From Bdellovibrionales bacterium (GTDB lineage: Bacteria > Bdellovibrionota > Bdellovibrionia > Bdellovibrionales > UBA1609): a stretch of DNA of 64,000 nt. Made by a program: the position numbers and the translations under genes. Below are positions 63,588 to 64,000 of the stretch, in pieces. Position 1 is the stretch's first letter. Every line of letters begins with the position of its first letter. The DNA lies in the NCBI GenBank assembly GCA_019637855.1, contig JAHBUX010000007.1, positions 103,211 through 167,210 of the forward strand, written 5' to 3'. Below the pieces are notes generated by a model that saw nothing but the letters and a program-made list of their open reading frames with translations, had not been told where the DNA came from and made no database searches.

Positions 63588-64000
63588 TTCGACGGTCGCC
63601 AACGGCGACAGCCTGCCAGCATCAAACTCCGCAATAAAAATGACGCACCGGTTTTCCGCAGCGGAAGTAACATATTTTATTTAGTTAAGTGCGAGCGCTC
63701 GAGGTCGCGCGCCCACTTGCCGGCCGCATCTGGGTGGGCGGCGCACATATCGGGGTGAACGCCCCGCACCCAGTGGCCCGCATCCAGTGGCCCGCATCCG
63801 GTGTGGCCCGCATCCGGTGTGGCCCGCATCCGGTGTGGCCCGTATCCGGCGTGGCCCGTATCCGGCGTGGCCCGTATCCGGCGTGGCCCGTATCCGGCGT
63901 GGCCTGCTTCTGGATGGCATGCATCTCGGGGGGCATGCACTCAGGAAGCTGCATCCATCTACCCACTGCTTCCATAAGCGGGCGGGCGGTAGGGCTCAAA
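63588..64000. other. 413-base intergenic region to window end
   Basis: No gene seen. It holds a minisatellite at 63770-63909 and, at the very end (63985-64000), GGCGGTAGGGCTC, which resembles the outer edge of the family A palindromes. Long frames across the minisatellite are by-products of its repeats. Confidence 0.5.
63770..63909. repeat. Minisatellite with 14- and 16-bp units
   Basis: Two 14-bp units (CCAGTGGCCCGCAT) are followed by seven 16-bp units that change in order: CCGGTGTGGCCCGCAT twice, a hybrid once, CCGGCGTGGCCCGTAT three times, and a degenerate last unit. The units are not a multiple of three and no gene covers them. Confidence 0.9.

Noticed and set aside
63770..63909. CRISPR-like array
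   Set aside because: Units are 14-16 bp and contiguous with no unique spacers, and no cas genes are near.
63677..63999. Three minus-strand frames with repeated GYGPRRIRATPD-like peptides
   Set aside because: They translate a minisatellite whose unit is not a multiple of three, so similar repeats appear in several frames. No ribosome site or conserved domain.

Overview
The window is a chromosomal stretch with densely packed genes on both strands, many with 4-nt stop/start overlaps. No rRNA, tRNA, CRISPR array, transposase or prophage block was recognised. The gene content suggests a Gram-negative bacterium close to the predatory Bdellovibrionota: a type IV pilin, many lipoproteins and outer-membrane barrels, Lnt and Lol-type lipoprotein functions, a patatin-like lipase, several secreted proteases, and a long phage-tail-fibre-like adhesin of the mosaic kind known from Bdellovibrio. 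This assignment is inference from gene content; no marker gene here proves it.

Layout. 1-5.8 kb: an RHS (YD-repeat) locus on the minus strand, with a 3.7 kb RHS gene, a lipoprotein coupled to its 3' end, a displaced alternative RHS 3' end joined by a 53-bp direct repeat, small membrane/exported proteins, and a decayed RHS fragment upstream. 5.8-7.2 kb: a TPR-like protein and a type IV pilin. 7.4-10.1 kb: clpS-clpA. 10.3-13.2 kb: a three-gene overlapping operon (lipoprotein, nuclease/phosphatase-fold lipoprotein, outer-membrane protein), convergent with a glutamate-synthase-like FMN enzyme. 15-24.5 kb: htpX, a lytic transglycosylase lipoprotein, a subtilase, a zinc-ribbon membrane protein, lnt and mutS2. 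24.4-30 kb: small stress-like and hypothetical genes, including a long coiled-coil protein ending in an Hsp20 domain. 30.3-36.9 kb: a GH3-family adenylating enzyme, a LolD-like ATPase, a LolE/MacB-like permease, a LolA-type carrier and acyltransferase-like proteins, which together look like a lipid or lipoprotein modification and export module. 37-49.8 kb: matrixin-like protease, bifunctional putA, map, two beta-propeller proteins, a patatin-like protein, rhomboid protease and RDD/TPR protein. 50-58 kb: TPR protein, S41 protease, Fis-type regulator, an outer-membrane barrel carrying a zinc-peptidase motif, and a lipoprotein. 58.2-63.6 kb: the giant fibre-like adhesin, followed by a 16-bp minisatellite.

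Recurring non-coding features. (i) Very long perfect palindromes occur at 18050-18149, 24402-24487 and 53731-53813; the first and third belong to one family and differ at two positions that are each compensated in the opposite arm. (ii) Several genes lack a Shine-Dalgarno sequence and have a -10-like hexamer 6-7 nt before the start codon, which points to leaderless mRNAs. (iii) One divergent pair (33352/33364) has only 11 bp between start codons, and that spacer provides the ribosome site for both.
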